Shown here: positions 1 through 9,233 of the stretch, piece after piece | Numbering within the stretch: position 1 is the stretch's first letter | Layout of the letters: every line of letters starts with the position of its first letter | Assembly (NCBI RefSeq): GCF_003234265.2 | Contig: NZ_CP126256.1 | Span: 3,224,001-3,288,000, forward strand | From: Curtobacterium sp. MCSS17_015 | GTDB taxonomy: Bacteria; Actinomycetota; Actinomycetes; Actinomycetales; Microbacteriaceae | Length of the DNA stretch: 64,000 nt | Direction: 5' to 3' | Program-made: the position numbers and the translations under genes | Notes under the pieces: generated by a model | Database searches by the model: none | What the model was told of the DNA's origin: nothing | What the model saw: the letters and a program-made list of their open reading frames with translations, nothing else

Positions 1-39
1 GAACCGGGCACCTGTGGACAGGAGGTCCCCGGCGAGACG

Positions 40-56
40 CCCCGCGCCTCCAGGCC
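40..56. repeat. half copy of the GGCCTGGAGGCGCGG hairpin family
   Basis: These 17 bases are the exact reverse complement of 54033-54049 and share 15 bases with one arm of the 48-bp palindrome at 55777-55824. Only one arm is present here, with no partner arm nearby. It lies downstream of the adjoining minus-strand gene, which fits a degenerate terminator or an element cut by the window edge. Nothing else is visible in the first 81 bases. Confidence 0.5.
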
Positions 57-81
57 GAGCGGAGCCAGGAAGGTCAGCCCG

Positions 82-570
82 TCAGACCGTCAGCCGGAAC
101 ACCCGCAGCCCCGCGGTACGGAGCCCGGCGGTCCCGAGCCGGGTCCGGAGGTTGCGGAACGGCCGACGGAACCCGGAGACCGCGGTGGCGGCACCGAGCT
201 GGTGCAGCACCTCGGCCGTGAGCGCCCGTTCGAGCTTCGGTGCCAGGCGGGTCACACCGGACACCGTGATGACGATGCGCACGGCACCGGGTCGGAGCAA
301 CGGAGCGATGAGCTCGGCCGCCTCCTGCGCGCGGTGGAACGCCGGGTCGTCGCCTCGACGACGGATCGCGATGACCGCGAGTTCGGCCACTCCGGGGCCG
401 TCCAGGTCCGGCACGTCGTCGACCCCGACGACGTGCATCCGTGCAGCGTCCACGCCGGCCCGGACCGCAGCCGACCGGAGGACGGGGAGCAGGTCCTGGG
501 TACCGGCGAGCACGACCTCCGCCGACCGCAGGTCGATGGGTTCGTGCCGCTCCCGCGGCGATCGGGCCAT
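82..570 (-). CDS. hypothetical protein, 162 aa
   Basis: No family was recognised. The protein has an alternating hydrophobic-strand/helix pattern, suggesting a small Rossmann-like alpha/beta fold (for example VVLAG near the N-terminus, VVGVDD near residue 48 and VRIVITVSGV near residue 98), and a basic Arg-rich C-terminus. There is no signal peptide or membrane segment. The ATG at 570 follows a GAGAGGA ribosome-binding site at good spacing. It is transcribed divergently from the peptidase gene at 764. Codon use matches its neighbours, so it is probably a real, lineage-specific cytoplasmic protein. Confidence 0.65.
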   Translation of the reverse strand: MARSPRERHEPIDLRSAEVVLAGTQDLLPVLRSAAVRAGVDAARMHVVGVDDVPDLDGPGVAELAVIAIRRRGDDPAFHRAQEAAELIAPLLRPGAVRIVITVSGVTRLAPKLERALTAEVLHQLGAATAVSGFRRPFRNLRTRLGTAGLRTAGLRVFRLTV

Positions 571-643
571 GAGGGGTCCTCTCCGTCGCTTCCCCTGACC
601 CTACTGACGCACCAGGCGGGAGGGCCGGATCACCCGTTCCGGC

Positions 644-693
644 CCGGTCGACTCCCAGCGGGGCCGGGTCGCTCCCCCGCGGGAGTCGACCGG
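644..693. promoter_or_regulatory. 13-bp inverted repeat between divergent genes
   Basis: The arms CCGGTCGACTCCC (644-656) and GGGAGTCGACCGG (681-693) are perfectly complementary with a 24-base loop. The repeat lies in the 193-bp gap between two divergently transcribed genes, so it is more likely a regulatory site or a 5'-UTR structure than a terminator. A second short palindrome, GGGCCGG/CCGGCCC, lies just upstream (about 622-646). The rest of the gap shows no gene. Confidence 0.4.
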
Positions 694-763
694 AGGCGAC
701 GGCGGAGGCCCGACGAACTGGGGCTGTACAAGCGGACAGCTTCGTGCAGAATGGTCTGCGGCC

Positions 764-1742
764 ATGACTCCCCCTGACGCAGACCACCCCAGCAGCACGC
801 CCGTCGTGCACCTGACCCGTCGCGCTGCCCTCGCAGCCGAGCGGGCCGGACAGGCTGGGCGGACGAAGGGTCCCGGGCGTGCAGCAGCAGCGGCGGCCCC
901 GGTCGTGGCACCGGGAGCAGCTGTGGCGGCACCGGCCACCACGACCCCGGTGGACCGCGGCGCTGAGCCCGTCCGCAGCGTGGACGACCGTGCCGGAGCG
1001 TCGCGCGTCGCCGCTCCCCGGGTGCCGGAGCGGCACCCGGACACCCGCGTCCGCAGGGTCCCGCGCCGCCCGCGCCAGCCGCCTCACGGTGACGAGTGCC
1101 GTCGCCGCGCTCGTCATGTTCGGTGCCTCCGCCATGCCCGCGCACGCCGGCACGGGGACCGCCGCCGCCACGTCGACCCTCGCGCCCGCGGTCACCACCC
1201 AGGACTTCGCCGTCACGCAGGTCGCGCTGTCCAGCACGAGCCGTGACGGCTTCACGGTCGGTGGCGGCGTCGCCGCGGCCGACGCCACCGCGGGCGACAC
1301 GGTGACGTACGGCGGCGCGGTCCGCTCGCCGTTCCCGGGCCCGGTCCGGATGAGCTCCGGCTTCGGGTACCGGTCGGCCCCCTGCGCCGCCTGCTCGTCG
1401 CTGCACCAGGGCCTCGACTTCAACCCGGGCATGGGTGCCCCGATCGGTGCCGTGGCCGCTGGCACCGTGCGGGTCTCGGGCGTGTACTTCTCGTACGGCG
1501 AGACCGTCATCATCGACCACGTCGTCGACGGGCGGAAGGTCTCGACCCTGTACGGGCACATGATCCCGGGCTCCTCCCCACTGCGGGTCGGCGACCGCGT
1601 CGAGCCCGGGCAGTTCGTCGGCAGCGTCGGGTCCTCCGGGGTCTCGACCGGCGCGCACCTGCACCTCGAGGTCCTCATGGACGGCACGCTCCCGGTCGAC
1701 CCGGCTGCGTGGATCGCCGCCCACACCGGCCGCGCCCTCTAG
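764..1742 (+). CDS. M23 (LytM) family cell-wall metallopeptidase, apparent frameshift near the N-terminus
   Basis: Secreted peptidoglycan endopeptidase. The catalytic LytM domain fills the last ~140 residues and shows the zinc-ligand motifs HQGLD and HLHLE plus the GxPIGAVAAG strand typical of M23. Before it lie a membrane/signal segment (SAVAALVMFGASAMPAHA) and a linker. That part reads in the frame that first opens with ATG at 879. However, the ATG at 764 opens a different frame whose product begins with a typical N-terminus of this family (STPVVHLTRRAALAAERAG) and then degenerates into Arg-rich residues. One base gained or two lost somewhere between about 880 and 1080 would join the two. 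As sequenced, only the 879 start, or an unmarked internal GTG, gives an intact peptidase. It may be a sequencing error, a true mutation or programmed slippage. Confidence 0.75.
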
Positions 1743-1818
1743 CTGCCCGTCCCGACCGGACAGCTGCGGCACAGCAGTCCCGCGGCGTCGTCCCAGCGTC
1801 CCTGTGCAGGATCACAGG

Positions 1819-1890
1819 ATGGACGATCACCACAGACCGCCCGCCCACCCCACGACCCCGCCGGTGTCCCGCTCCGTGCAGCCCCGCTGA
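1819..1890 (+). CDS. short Pro/His-rich leader peptide (23 aa) overlapping the next start
   Basis: A 23-codon ORF begins at the ATG at 1819 and its TGA overlaps the ATG of the following membrane-protein gene (TGATG). It is rich in Pro and His (MDDHHRPPAHP...). A CAGGAT hexamer lies exactly six bases before the ATG, matching the -10-to-start distance of leaderless genes elsewhere in this window. The downstream gene lacks a clear ribosome-binding site of its own, so it is probably translated by coupling. A role as a proline-sensing or simple coupling leader is inference. Confidence 0.4.
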   Translation: MDDHHRPPAHPTTPPVSRSVQPR

Positions 1891-3173
1891 TGGGTGCCGA
1901 CACCTGGATCGCCTTCGGACTCGTCGTCCTCTTCGTGCTCGTCGGTGGTGTCTTCGCCGCCGCCGAGATCGCCCTCGTCTCGCTCCGTGAGTCCCAGCTG
2001 CAGCAGCTCGAACACCGTGGACCGCGAGGAGCCCGGGTCGCCGCGCTCGGCCGAGACCCGAACCGGTTCCTCTCCGCCGTGCAGATCGGCGTCACCGTCG
2101 CCGGGTTCTTCTCGGCCGCGTACGGTGCCGCCTCGATCGCACCCGACGTCGCTCCGCTGTTCACGACACTCGGTCTCGAGCAGGGCGCCGCCGAGGCCGT
2201 CGCCCTCGTCGCGATGACCCTCGTCATCGCCTACCTCTCGCTCGTGTTCGGCGAGCTCGTCCCGAAGCGCCTGGCCCTCCAGCGCGCCGAGGGGTTCTCG
2301 ATGCTCGTCGCACCGACGCTCGACCGCTTCGCCGTCGCCATGCGGCCGGTCATCTGGGTGCTGTCGACCTCGACGAACGCGGTCGTCCGACTGCTCGGCG
2401 GGGACCCGGACGCCCGCAGCGAGTCGATGAGCACCGAGGAGCTCCGCGGCCTCGTCACCGACCACGACGCGATCGACGCGCAGGGCCGACGGATCGCCCG
2501 CAGTGCCCTCGACGCCGGAGACCGCATCCTCCGCGAGTCGATGCGGCCGTGGTTCGACGTCGACGTCCTCGACGCCGACCTGCCGCTCGCCCGCGCGACC
2601 GACCAGGCGATCGACCGCGGTCACACGCGGTACCTCGTCACCGCAGGGTCACGGGACGACGTCCTCGGCTTCGTGCACCTCCGGGACCTCCTCCGGCCGA
2701 CCGACCCGAGCGCAGCCGTCGCGACCGTGGTGCGTCCGGTGTCGGCCATGCCCGAGACGAAGTCCCTCACCGGGGCGATCGCGGACATGCGTGCCGACGG
2801 ACACCAGATCGCCCTCGTCGTCGACGAGTACGGCGGCAGCGCCGGAATGGTCACGCTCGAGGCGCTGCTCGAGGACCTCGTCGGGACCATCCACGACGAG
2901 TACGACGACCGCACCCCGGCCCTGCACGACGAGGTCGACGGAGCGCTCGTCCTCGAGGACCTCGCCGCCGACGGCGGCCCCGTCCTGTCCGACGGCGACT
3001 ACGAGACGGTCGGCGGGCTGGTGCAGGTCGCGCTCGACCGGGTCCCGAGCGTCGGCGACGTCGTCGAGGTCGGCGAGGTCCGGCTCGAGGTGACCGCCAT
3101 GGCGGGTCACCGCGTCGCCCGCGTCCGGATCAGCGCGGTGCCGACGGCAGCAGCAGCCGACGCCGCCGAGTGA
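1890..3173 (+). CDS. CNNM/CorC-type hemolysin family membrane protein
   Basis: Integral membrane protein of the DUF21-CBS-CorC_HlyC architecture. The N-terminal ~190 residues form the DUF21 transmembrane domain with several hydrophobic helices (FGLVVLFVLVGGVFAAAEIA; VALVAMTLVIAYLSLVFGELVP). A pair of CBS motifs follows (about residues 205-330, with RYLVTAG and IALVVDEYGGSAGMVT), then a C-terminal CorC/HlyC domain ending near residue 410. Relatives are linked to Mg2+/cation efflux or resistance; the exact ion is not evident here. The 427-aa length is normal. The start overlaps the stop of the short leader ORF. Full-length, with no obvious defects. Confidence 0.9.
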   Translation: MGADTWIAFGLVVLFVLVGGVFAAAEIALVSLRESQLQQLEHRGPRGARVAALGRDPNRFLSAVQIGVTVAGFFSAAYGAASIAPDVAPLFTTLGLEQGAAEAVALVAMTLVIAYLSLVFGELVPKRLALQRAEGFSMLVAPTLDRFAVAMRPVIWVLSTSTNAVVRLLGGDPDARSESMSTEELRGLVTDHDAIDAQGRRIARSALDAGDRILRESMRPWFDVDVLDADLPLARATDQAIDRGHTRYLVTAGSRDDVLGFVHLRDLLRPTDPSAAVATVVRPVSAMPETKSLTGAIADMRADGHQIALVVDEYGGSAGMVTLEALLEDLVGTIHDEYDDRTPALHDEVDGALVLEDLAADGGPVLSDGDYETVGGLVQVALDRVPSVGDVVEVGEVRLEVTAMAGHRVARVRISAVPTAAAADAAE

Positions 3174-3180
3174 GCCGTCC

Positions 3181-3225
3181 CGGACGGGAGGCTCGGCACC
3201 GGACCGGTGTCCGGCCTCCCGTCCG
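3181..3225. terminator. hairpin of the GGACGGGAGGC family
   Basis: A 12-bp perfect stem, CGGACGGGAGGC / GCCTCCCGTCCG, starts 7 bases after the stop codon of the membrane-protein gene. The loop contains a second small palindrome (CACCGG/CCGGTG). There is no T-tract, as is common in high-GC actinobacteria. It shares its stem with six other intergenic copies in the window. Confidence 0.7.
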
Positions 3226-3305
3226 GAAGGACCACGTCACACGCCGCCGTGACCGGCCCTGGCGGTACCTGTCCTGGTACCGGCTCCGCCACGTAGCCTG
3301 ACGTC

Positions 3306-4205
3306 ATGGGTATCGACGTCCGCAACGAGATCCGCGACTTCCTCTCCAGCCGACGAGCGCGCCTGACGCCGGACCAGGCCGGCATGCCGTCCTTCGGCGG
3401 CGGCACCCGACGTGTGCCGGGGCTCCGCCGGCACGAGGTCGCGATGCTCGCCGGCGTCAGCGTCGACTACTACACACGGCTCGAGCGCGGCACCCTGAAG
3501 GGCGTCTCGGAAGGGGTGCTCGACGGCCTCGCGACCGCCCTGCAGCTCGACGAGGCCGAGCGCGCGCACCTGGCGGACCTCGCACGCCTCGCGAACGCCG
3601 GGGTCAAGACCACCCACCGCGCGGTGCCGACCTCGGTCCGTCCCGCGGTGCAGCGCCTCCTCGACGCGATCACCGGGGCACCGGCCTGGATCCGCAACGA
3701 ACGGCTCGACATCGTCGCGACGAACACCCTGGGGCGCGCGCTCTACGCACCCGTCTTCGCCGGTGCCGGACGACCGGTGAACACCGCCCGGTTCGCGTTC
3801 CTCGACCCGGCCGCGCGCGACTTCTTCCCCCGCTGGGAGCAGACCGCCCGGGACGCCGTCGCGGTGCTGCGGACGACGGCGGCCTCGAACCCGTGCGAAC
3901 CCGGCCTCATGACCCTGGTGGGCGAGCTGTCGGTGAAGAGCGAGGAGTTCCGCACCTGGTGGGCCGAGCACGACGTGCACGTGCACCGCTCCGGCCGGAA
4001 GCACCTGCACCACCCGATCGTCGGCGACCTCGAGCTGTCGTTCGAGGCACTCGACCTCGTCGCGGACCCCGGGCTCACGGTGTTCACCTACGGCGCCGAC
4101 CCCGGGTCGGAGTCCGAGCGGTCCCTGTCGCTGCTCGGCACGTGGGCGGCCACCGAGCTGGCCGAGCAGCGGGCGGCGACACGGTCGGCCGAGTCGGTCG
4201 ACTGA
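3306..4205 (+). CDS. XRE-family regulator with MmyB-like ligand-binding domain
   Basis: Cytoplasmic transcription factor. An N-terminal helix-turn-helix occupies about residues 35-90 (RRVPGLRRHEVAMLAGVSVDYYTRLERG). The MmyB-like sensor domain, a PAS-related fold thought to bind a fatty-acid-like or other small ligand, covers about residues 110-285. Such genes usually control a neighbouring oxidoreductase; here the next gene is a methyltransferase 52 bp downstream, transcribed in the same direction from its own promoter. A TAGCCT -10 element lies six bases before the ATG, so the transcript is probably leaderless. The 299-aa length is typical. Confidence 0.88.
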   Translation: MGIDVRNEIRDFLSSRRARLTPDQAGMPSFGGGTRRVPGLRRHEVAMLAGVSVDYYTRLERGTLKGVSEGVLDGLATALQLDEAERAHLADLARLANAGVKTTHRAVPTSVRPAVQRLLDAITGAPAWIRNERLDIVATNTLGRALYAPVFAGAGRPVNTARFAFLDPAARDFFPRWEQTARDAVAVLRTTAASNPCEPGLMTLVGELSVKSEEFRTWWAEHDVHVHRSGRKHLHHPIVGDLELSFEALDLVADPGLTVFTYGADPGSESERSLSLLGTWAATELAEQRAATRSAESVD

Positions 4206-4257
4206 AGCGACGCCCGCAGGCGGCCCCGGCGCGGGTCCTCCGCCGTAGGCTGACGAC

Positions 4258-5031
4258 GTGACGAGGACTGCGGACGGATCAGCCGGGGACGCCGACTACG
4301 GCACCATCGGCGACGGGTACACCCGGTACCGCCGACCGGAACCGGCCTTCGAGCGGGAGATCCGGGCAGCACTGGGGCAGGCTCGTACCGTCCTCAACGT
4401 CGGTGCGGGTGCCGGGTCCTACGAGCCCCGCGACCGGGAGGTCACCGCCGTCGAGCCCTCCGCCGCGATGCGCACCCAACGACCCGCCGACCTGCCGGAC
4501 GCCCTCGACGCCGCCGCCGAGGACCTGCCCTTCGCCGACGACACCTTCGACGCCGCCATGTCGACGTTCTCGGTGCACCAGTGGTCCGACCTCGAACGCG
4601 GCCTCACCGAGGTGCGGCGCGTCACCCGCGGCCCCGTCGTCCTGCTGACCTGTGACCCCGCTCGTGTCGAGGACCACTGGCTGACGGACTACGCGCCCGA
4701 GGTCATGGCCACCGAGGCCCGCCGCTACCCGTCGCTCGACCGCATCGCCGGGGCGCTCGGCGGCGAGGTCAGCACGACCCGGCTCCCGATCCCGTTCACC
4801 TGCGTCGACGGGTTCTCGGAGGCGTACTACGGCCGACCGGAACGCCTGCTCGACCCGGGCGCCCGCAAGGCGAACTCGGCGTGGGCCTTCGTCGACGAGA
4901 TGACCGCGGCACGATCGGTCAACGCGCTCCGCACCGCGATCGAGGACGGCTCGTGGGACGCCCGGTACGGACGGCTCCGGGTGCAGCCGTCCTACGAGGG
5001 CGCGCTGGTGCTCGTCGTCGCCCGGCCGTAG
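4258..5031 (+). CDS. class I SAM-dependent methyltransferase
   Basis: Methyltransferase_11-type protein. SAM-binding motif I is seen as VLNVGAGAGSYE at about residues 43-54, followed by the acidic strand VTAVEPS and the post-motif EDLPFADDTFD. The substrate is unknown; the C-terminal half (FSEAYYGRPE) resembles small-molecule methyltransferases. The start is GTG at 4258, chosen because TAGGCT lies six bases upstream in the leaderless arrangement and no ribosome-binding site is present. It follows the regulator gene on the same strand, but with its own promoter. Confidence 0.85.
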   Translation: MTRTADGSAGDADYGTIGDGYTRYRRPEPAFEREIRAALGQARTVLNVGAGAGSYEPRDREVTAVEPSAAMRTQRPADLPDALDAAAEDLPFADDTFDAAMSTFSVHQWSDLERGLTEVRRVTRGPVVLLTCDPARVEDHWLTDYAPEVMATEARRYPSLDRIAGALGGEVSTTRLPIPFTCVDGFSEAYYGRPERLLDPGARKANSAWAFVDEMTAARSVNALRTAIEDGSWDARYGRLRVQPSYEGALVLVVARP

Positions 5032-5240
5032 GGTGAGACGGTGAGCAACCGTTCCGAGGAGGTCGTCGGCGCCTGCGCCGGCATCAGGGCCTGACGCCCC
5101 TGCCGTGTCGTCGACACGGCACCATCGTCGACCCCTCCAGAACAACCGCACCCCTCCGACGGTGCTCGCCGTGCACGGGACGCTCCCCGCGTCCGTGCCG
5201 TCACCGAGCCGTGTCCGGGTGCCAGAACGACAGGCTCACC

Positions 5241-5720
5241 ATGCTCCCGCTCACCATCGAGGCCCTCCGCGCCTCCTTCGTCAACGCCTCCCGGCGCGAA
5301 CTCGCCGACATGACCGTCCCCGACCTCGACGCCGTCGCGTGGGACGACCTGACGTACTTCGGCTGGCGCGACCCGAAGACCGCTCGCCGCGCCGCCGCGG
5401 TCATCCCGACGCTGGAGGGCGGCCTGGTCGGCATCCTCTTCCGGCAGGCCGAGGCCTCGCCGAGGTCCCGCGCCCAGTGCTCGTGGTGCCAGGACGTGAA
5501 ACTGCCGAACGACGTCGTCTTCTACGCCGCGAAGCGCTCGGGGTCGTCCGGCCGGAAGGGCAACACGGTTGGCACCCTGGTCTGCCAGGACTTCCAGTGT
5601 TCGCGGAACGTCCGGCGGACGCCGCCGCCGGCGTACGAGGGCTACGACGTCGAGGCCGCGCGCCTGCGGCGGATGGAGGACCTGCAGGTGCGCGTGGCGA
5701 CCTTCGCGGCCGAGGTCTGA
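5241..5720 (+). CDS. FBP-domain (treble-clef zinc finger) protein
   Basis: Small cytoplasmic protein with the FBP/EF-G-binding C-terminal-type domain. The N-terminal signature FVNASRRE and the zinc-finger cysteines CSWC and CQDFQC (about residues 83-130) are diagnostic. Homologues interact with elongation factor G; a relation to FusB-type factors is known for the family, but function here is not shown. The ATG at 5241 is preferred over an upstream in-frame GTG at 5211 because the family N-terminus begins with the TIEALRASF helix. The ~209-bp gap before it shows no convincing gene. Confidence 0.83.
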   Translation: MLPLTIEALRASFVNASRRELADMTVPDLDAVAWDDLTYFGWRDPKTARRAAAVIPTLEGGLVGILFRQAEASPRSRAQCSWCQDVKLPNDVVFYAAKRSGSSGRKGNTVGTLVCQDFQCSRNVRRTPPPAYEGYDVEAARLRRMEDLQVRVATFAAEV

Positions 5721-5744
5721 CGCCGACGCGCGGCACGCAGAAGA

Positions 5745-5798
5745 CACCGTGGGCGGCGCCGCGCAACGCGATCGCGTTGCGCGGTGCCGCCCACGGTG
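5745..5798. terminator. 54-bp near-perfect palindrome between convergent genes
   Basis: The arms match over 27 bp, interrupted only by one G-T wobble pair, with GATC-centred symmetry (GCAACGCGATCGCGTTGC at the core) and outer arms CACCGTGGGCGGC / GCCGCCCACGGTG. It sits between the converging FBP gene and aldo/keto reductase gene, 24 and 15 bases from their stop codons, so it can serve as a bidirectional terminator. Confidence 0.75.
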
Positions 5799-5813
5799 CG
5801 TGGTGCGGGAGGG

Positions 5814-6800
<987 letters not shown>

Positions 6801-7018
6801 GCGTGGTCCTTTCGTGAGGTCCGTTGTCTGCAGGTCCGGTGTACTCGCACGCGCCGTCGGGCAGGGAGGCCCTGGCCGTGCCCGTCTCGTCGGGAATGCC
6901 CGCGCGACCGTCGTGTTCCGTCCCGTTCCGACGAACCGGCAGACCGAGGACGGCCGCCGTCGGTGTGGTTCCTCCAACCACGTGGCGCCGACGTCGCCGC
7001 CGTGGTCGGATCGGCTGC

Positions 7019-7552
7019 GTGAACCTGACCTTCCGGCTCCTGCTGTTGACCCTGCGCGTCCGGCTCTCACCGCGACGGTTGTCCCTGTGGGACGAGTCGC
7101 GGACCCCGTTCCGCGTGACGCTCACCGACCTGGACCCACTGCGGCACGTCAACAACGGCAAGTACCTGTCGCTGCTCGACCTCGGACGGCTCGACCTCAT
7201 GCTGCGGTCCGGCTTCTGGCAGGTCGTCGGTGCACGAGGGTGGTACCCGGTCGTGGCCGCGCAGACGATCACCTACAAGCGGTCGCTGACGCTCGGCCAG
7301 CGCTTCGAACTGCGCTCGCGGGTGCTCGGGGTGGACGAGCGGGCCGTGTACATGGAGCAGACCTTCGTCCGCCGGGGTGACGTCGTGGCCCGGGCCGTGG
7401 TGCAGGCCCGGTTCCTCCGCCGGACGGGAGGCACGGTCCAGCCCGACGAACTGCTCGCCGCCGCCGGTGGCGCACCCCGTGACCTGACCCTGCCCGACCG
7501 GGTGCGGGCGTGGGCGGACGCCGTGCGGGTCACCGGCGCCGGGCGGGCCTGA
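7019..7552 (+). CDS. acyl-CoA thioesterase family protein (4HBT fold)
   Basis: Hotdog-fold thioesterase of the THEM6/FcbC-like group. The motif [19 protein letters not shown] (about residues 37-55), with the catalytic Asp and the HVNN turn, is characteristic, as is the later strand [16 protein letters not shown] hydrophobic N-terminal segment ([15 protein letters not shown]) may attach it to the membrane. GTG at 7019 is preferred because upstream codons are Arg/Pro-rich and unlike the family. The next gene begins 16 bp later from its own promoter. The substrate is unknown. Confidence 0.82.
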   Translation: MNLTFRLLLLTLRVRLSPRRLSLWDESRTPFRVTLTDLDPLRHVNNGKYLSLLDLGRLDLMLRSGFWQVVGARGWYPVVAAQTITYKRSLTLGQRFELRSRVLGVDERAVYMEQTFVRRGDVVARAVVQARFLRRTGGTVQPDELLAAAGGAPRDLTLPDRVRAWADAVRVTGAGRA

Positions 7553-7568
7553 GTCCTACGATCGGGGC

Positions 7569-8183
7569 ATGGAGATCGAGCCGTTCGTCGTCGCCGACGT
7601 CACCGCCTGGCGCGCCTGGCTCGACGGCCACGAGGACCTGTCCGACGGGGTCTGGCTCGTCCTCGCGAAGAAGGGCACGACCAGTCCGACGAGCCTGACC
7701 TACGTGCAGGCCCTGGACGAGGCGCTCTGCTCCGGGTGGATCGACGGGCAGAAGCGCGGGTTCGACGAGGACACGTTCCTCCAGCGGTTCACGCCGCGGC
7801 GGCGGGCATCGCTGTGGTCGCAGCGGAACGTCGGACTCGTCACCGCACTGATCGAGGCCGGGCGGATGCGCCCCAGGGGCCGTGCGGAGATCGACCGGGC
7901 AAAGGCCGACGGCCGGTGGGACCGTGCGTACGCGGGTGCGGCGACCGCCGAGGTCCCGGACGACCTGCGGGCAGCGCTCGACGCCACACCGGCCGCCGCC
8001 GGACTGTTCGCGGAGCTCGACGCGACGAACCGCTACGCCGTGGTGCACCGGGTGGTCACCGCGCCGAGCCCGGGAGCGCGGGCGAACCGCGTGACCAAAC
8101 TCGTCGGGATGCTGGAGCGCGGGGAGACGCCGTACCCCCGTCCCCGGGTGGACCCTCAGGACGGCCGAGCAGCCGGGGCGTAG
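7569..8183 (+). CDS. YdeI/OmpD-associated family protein
   Basis: Cytoplasmic protein of 204 aa with the N-terminal block WLVLAKKG...[17 protein letters not shown] and a C-terminal OmdA-like helical domain ([18 protein letters not shown]). Members are loosely linked to antimicrobial-peptide tolerance in enterobacteria, but the biochemical role is unknown. A TACGAT -10 element lies six bases before the ATG, suggesting leaderless mRNA. The following aldo/keto reductase starts 10 bp after its stop and is probably co-transcribed. Confidence 0.83.
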   Translation: MEIEPFVVADVTAWRAWLDGHEDLSDGVWLVLAKKGTTSPTSLTYVQALDEALCSGWIDGQKRGFDEDTFLQRFTPRRRASLWSQRNVGLVTALIEAGRMRPRGRAEIDRAKADGRWDRAYAGAATAEVPDDLRAALDATPAAAGLFAELDATNRYAVVHRVVTAPSPGARANRVTKLVGMLERGETPYPRPRVDPQDGRAAGA

Positions 8184-8193
8184 ACCGGGAGAC

Positions 8194-9075
8194 ATGACCA
8201 CTGGCACTGACACCACGAACCGTCCGGCCGCATCGTCCGGCACCTTCCGCATCGGCGGGGACCTCGAGGTCAACCGCCTCGGCTACGGCACCATGCAGCT
8301 CACCGGCCCCGGCGTGTGGGGACCGCCGAAGGACCACGACGAGGCGATCCGCGTCCTGAAGCGCGCCGTCGAGCTCGGCGTGAACTTCTTCGACACCGCC
8401 GACTCGTACGGCCCCTACGTCGCCGAGGAGCTCCTCAAGGAGGCGCTGCACCCCTACGGGGACGACGTCGTCATCGCGACCAAGGCCGGCCTGACCCGCA
8501 CCGGCCCGAACGAGTGGCCGCCGGTCGGCCGCCCCGAGTACCTGCGCCAGGAGGCCGAGATGAGCCTCCGCCGCCTCGGCCTCGAGCGCATCGACCTGTT
8601 CCAGCTGCACCGCATCGACCCGAAGGTCCCGCTCGAGGAACAGATCGGCGAGCTGAAGAAGCTGCAGGACGAGGGCAAGATCCGCCACATCGGGCTGTCC
8701 GAGGTCTCCGTCGACGACGTGAAGGCCGCGCAGGAGATCGCCACGATCGTCTCCGTGCAGAACCTCTACAACCTGACCGACCGGTCCGCCGAGGAGCTCC
8801 TCGACTGGTCGGAGGAGCAGGGCATCGGGTTCATCCCGTGGTTCCCGCTCGCGACCGGTGGCCTGACCGGCGAGGACTCGCCGCTGACGGAGCTGGCGAA
8901 GTCGAAGGACGCCACCCCGGCGCAGGTCGCCCTGGCCTGGCTGCTCAAGCGCTCCCCCGTGATGCTGCCGATCCCGGGGACGTCGAGCGTCGACCACCTC
9001 GAGGACAACCTCCAGGGCGCGACGATCGAGTTGAGCGACGAGGAGTTCCAGGAGCTGTCGAAGCTGCACAGCTGA
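8194..9075 (+). CDS. aldo/keto reductase
   Basis: TIM-barrel oxidoreductase, 293 aa. The catalytic residues are seen in FDTADSYGP (Asp, Tyr), VIATKAG (Lys) and FQLHRID (His); the cofactor-binding end is [14 protein letters not shown]. It has a Thr/Ala-rich ~18-residue N-terminal extension before the barrel. A CGGGAGAC ribosome-binding site precedes the ATG. It probably forms a short operon with the YdeI-like gene and ends at a strong hairpin 15 bases downstream. The substrate is not predictable. Confidence 0.9.
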   Translation: MTTGTDTTNRPAASSGTFRIGGDLEVNRLGYGTMQLTGPGVWGPPKDHDEAIRVLKRAVELGVNFFDTADSYGPYVAEELLKEALHPYGDDVVIATKAGLTRTGPNEWPPVGRPEYLRQEAEMSLRRLGLERIDLFQLHRIDPKVPLEEQIGELKKLQDEGKIRHIGLSEVSVDDVKAAQEIATIVSVQNLYNLTDRSAEELLDWSEEQGIGFIPWFPLATGGLTGEDSPLTELAKSKDATPAQVALAWLLKRSPVMLPIPGTSSVDHLEDNLQGATIELSDEEFQELSKLHS

Positions 9076-9089
9076 CGCACCGACGACAC

Positions 9090-9129
9090 GACGGGAGGCC
9101 CGTGGCGGGATCGCCACGGGCCTCCCGTC
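9090..9129. terminator. hairpin of the GGACGGGAGGC family, 18-bp perfect stem
   Basis: GACGGGAGGCCCGTGGCG (9090-9107) pairs perfectly with 9112-9129 around a GGAT tetraloop, 15 bases after the reductase stop codon. It belongs to the recurrent GACGGGAGGC-stem family. Confidence 0.8.
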
Positions 9130-9167
9130 CGTCGTCAGGATGACATCGGACTGGTCCGCTTGCCTCC

Positions 9168-9197
9168 GCATACCGGGTATGTGCATACTCGGTATGC
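9168..9197. promoter_or_regulatory. probable PadR operator
   Basis: A 30-bp inverted repeat has outer arms GCATACC / GGTATGC and inner arms GGTATG / CATACT around TG. It lies 36 bp before the PadR start codon. PadR proteins bind palindromes of this kind in their own promoters, and the CATACT inside could double as the -10 element. This fits autoregulation of the PadR-ABC operon. Confidence 0.6.
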
Positions 9198-9233
9198 CCG
9201 AGGGGAAGTGCTCCGGCGGGTCGAGGGGACACG

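Noticed and set aside
74..1726. A 550-codon minus-strand frame across the peptidase gene
   Set aside because: It crosses the divergent intergenic region and a hairpin, and is antisense to the LytM zinc motifs.
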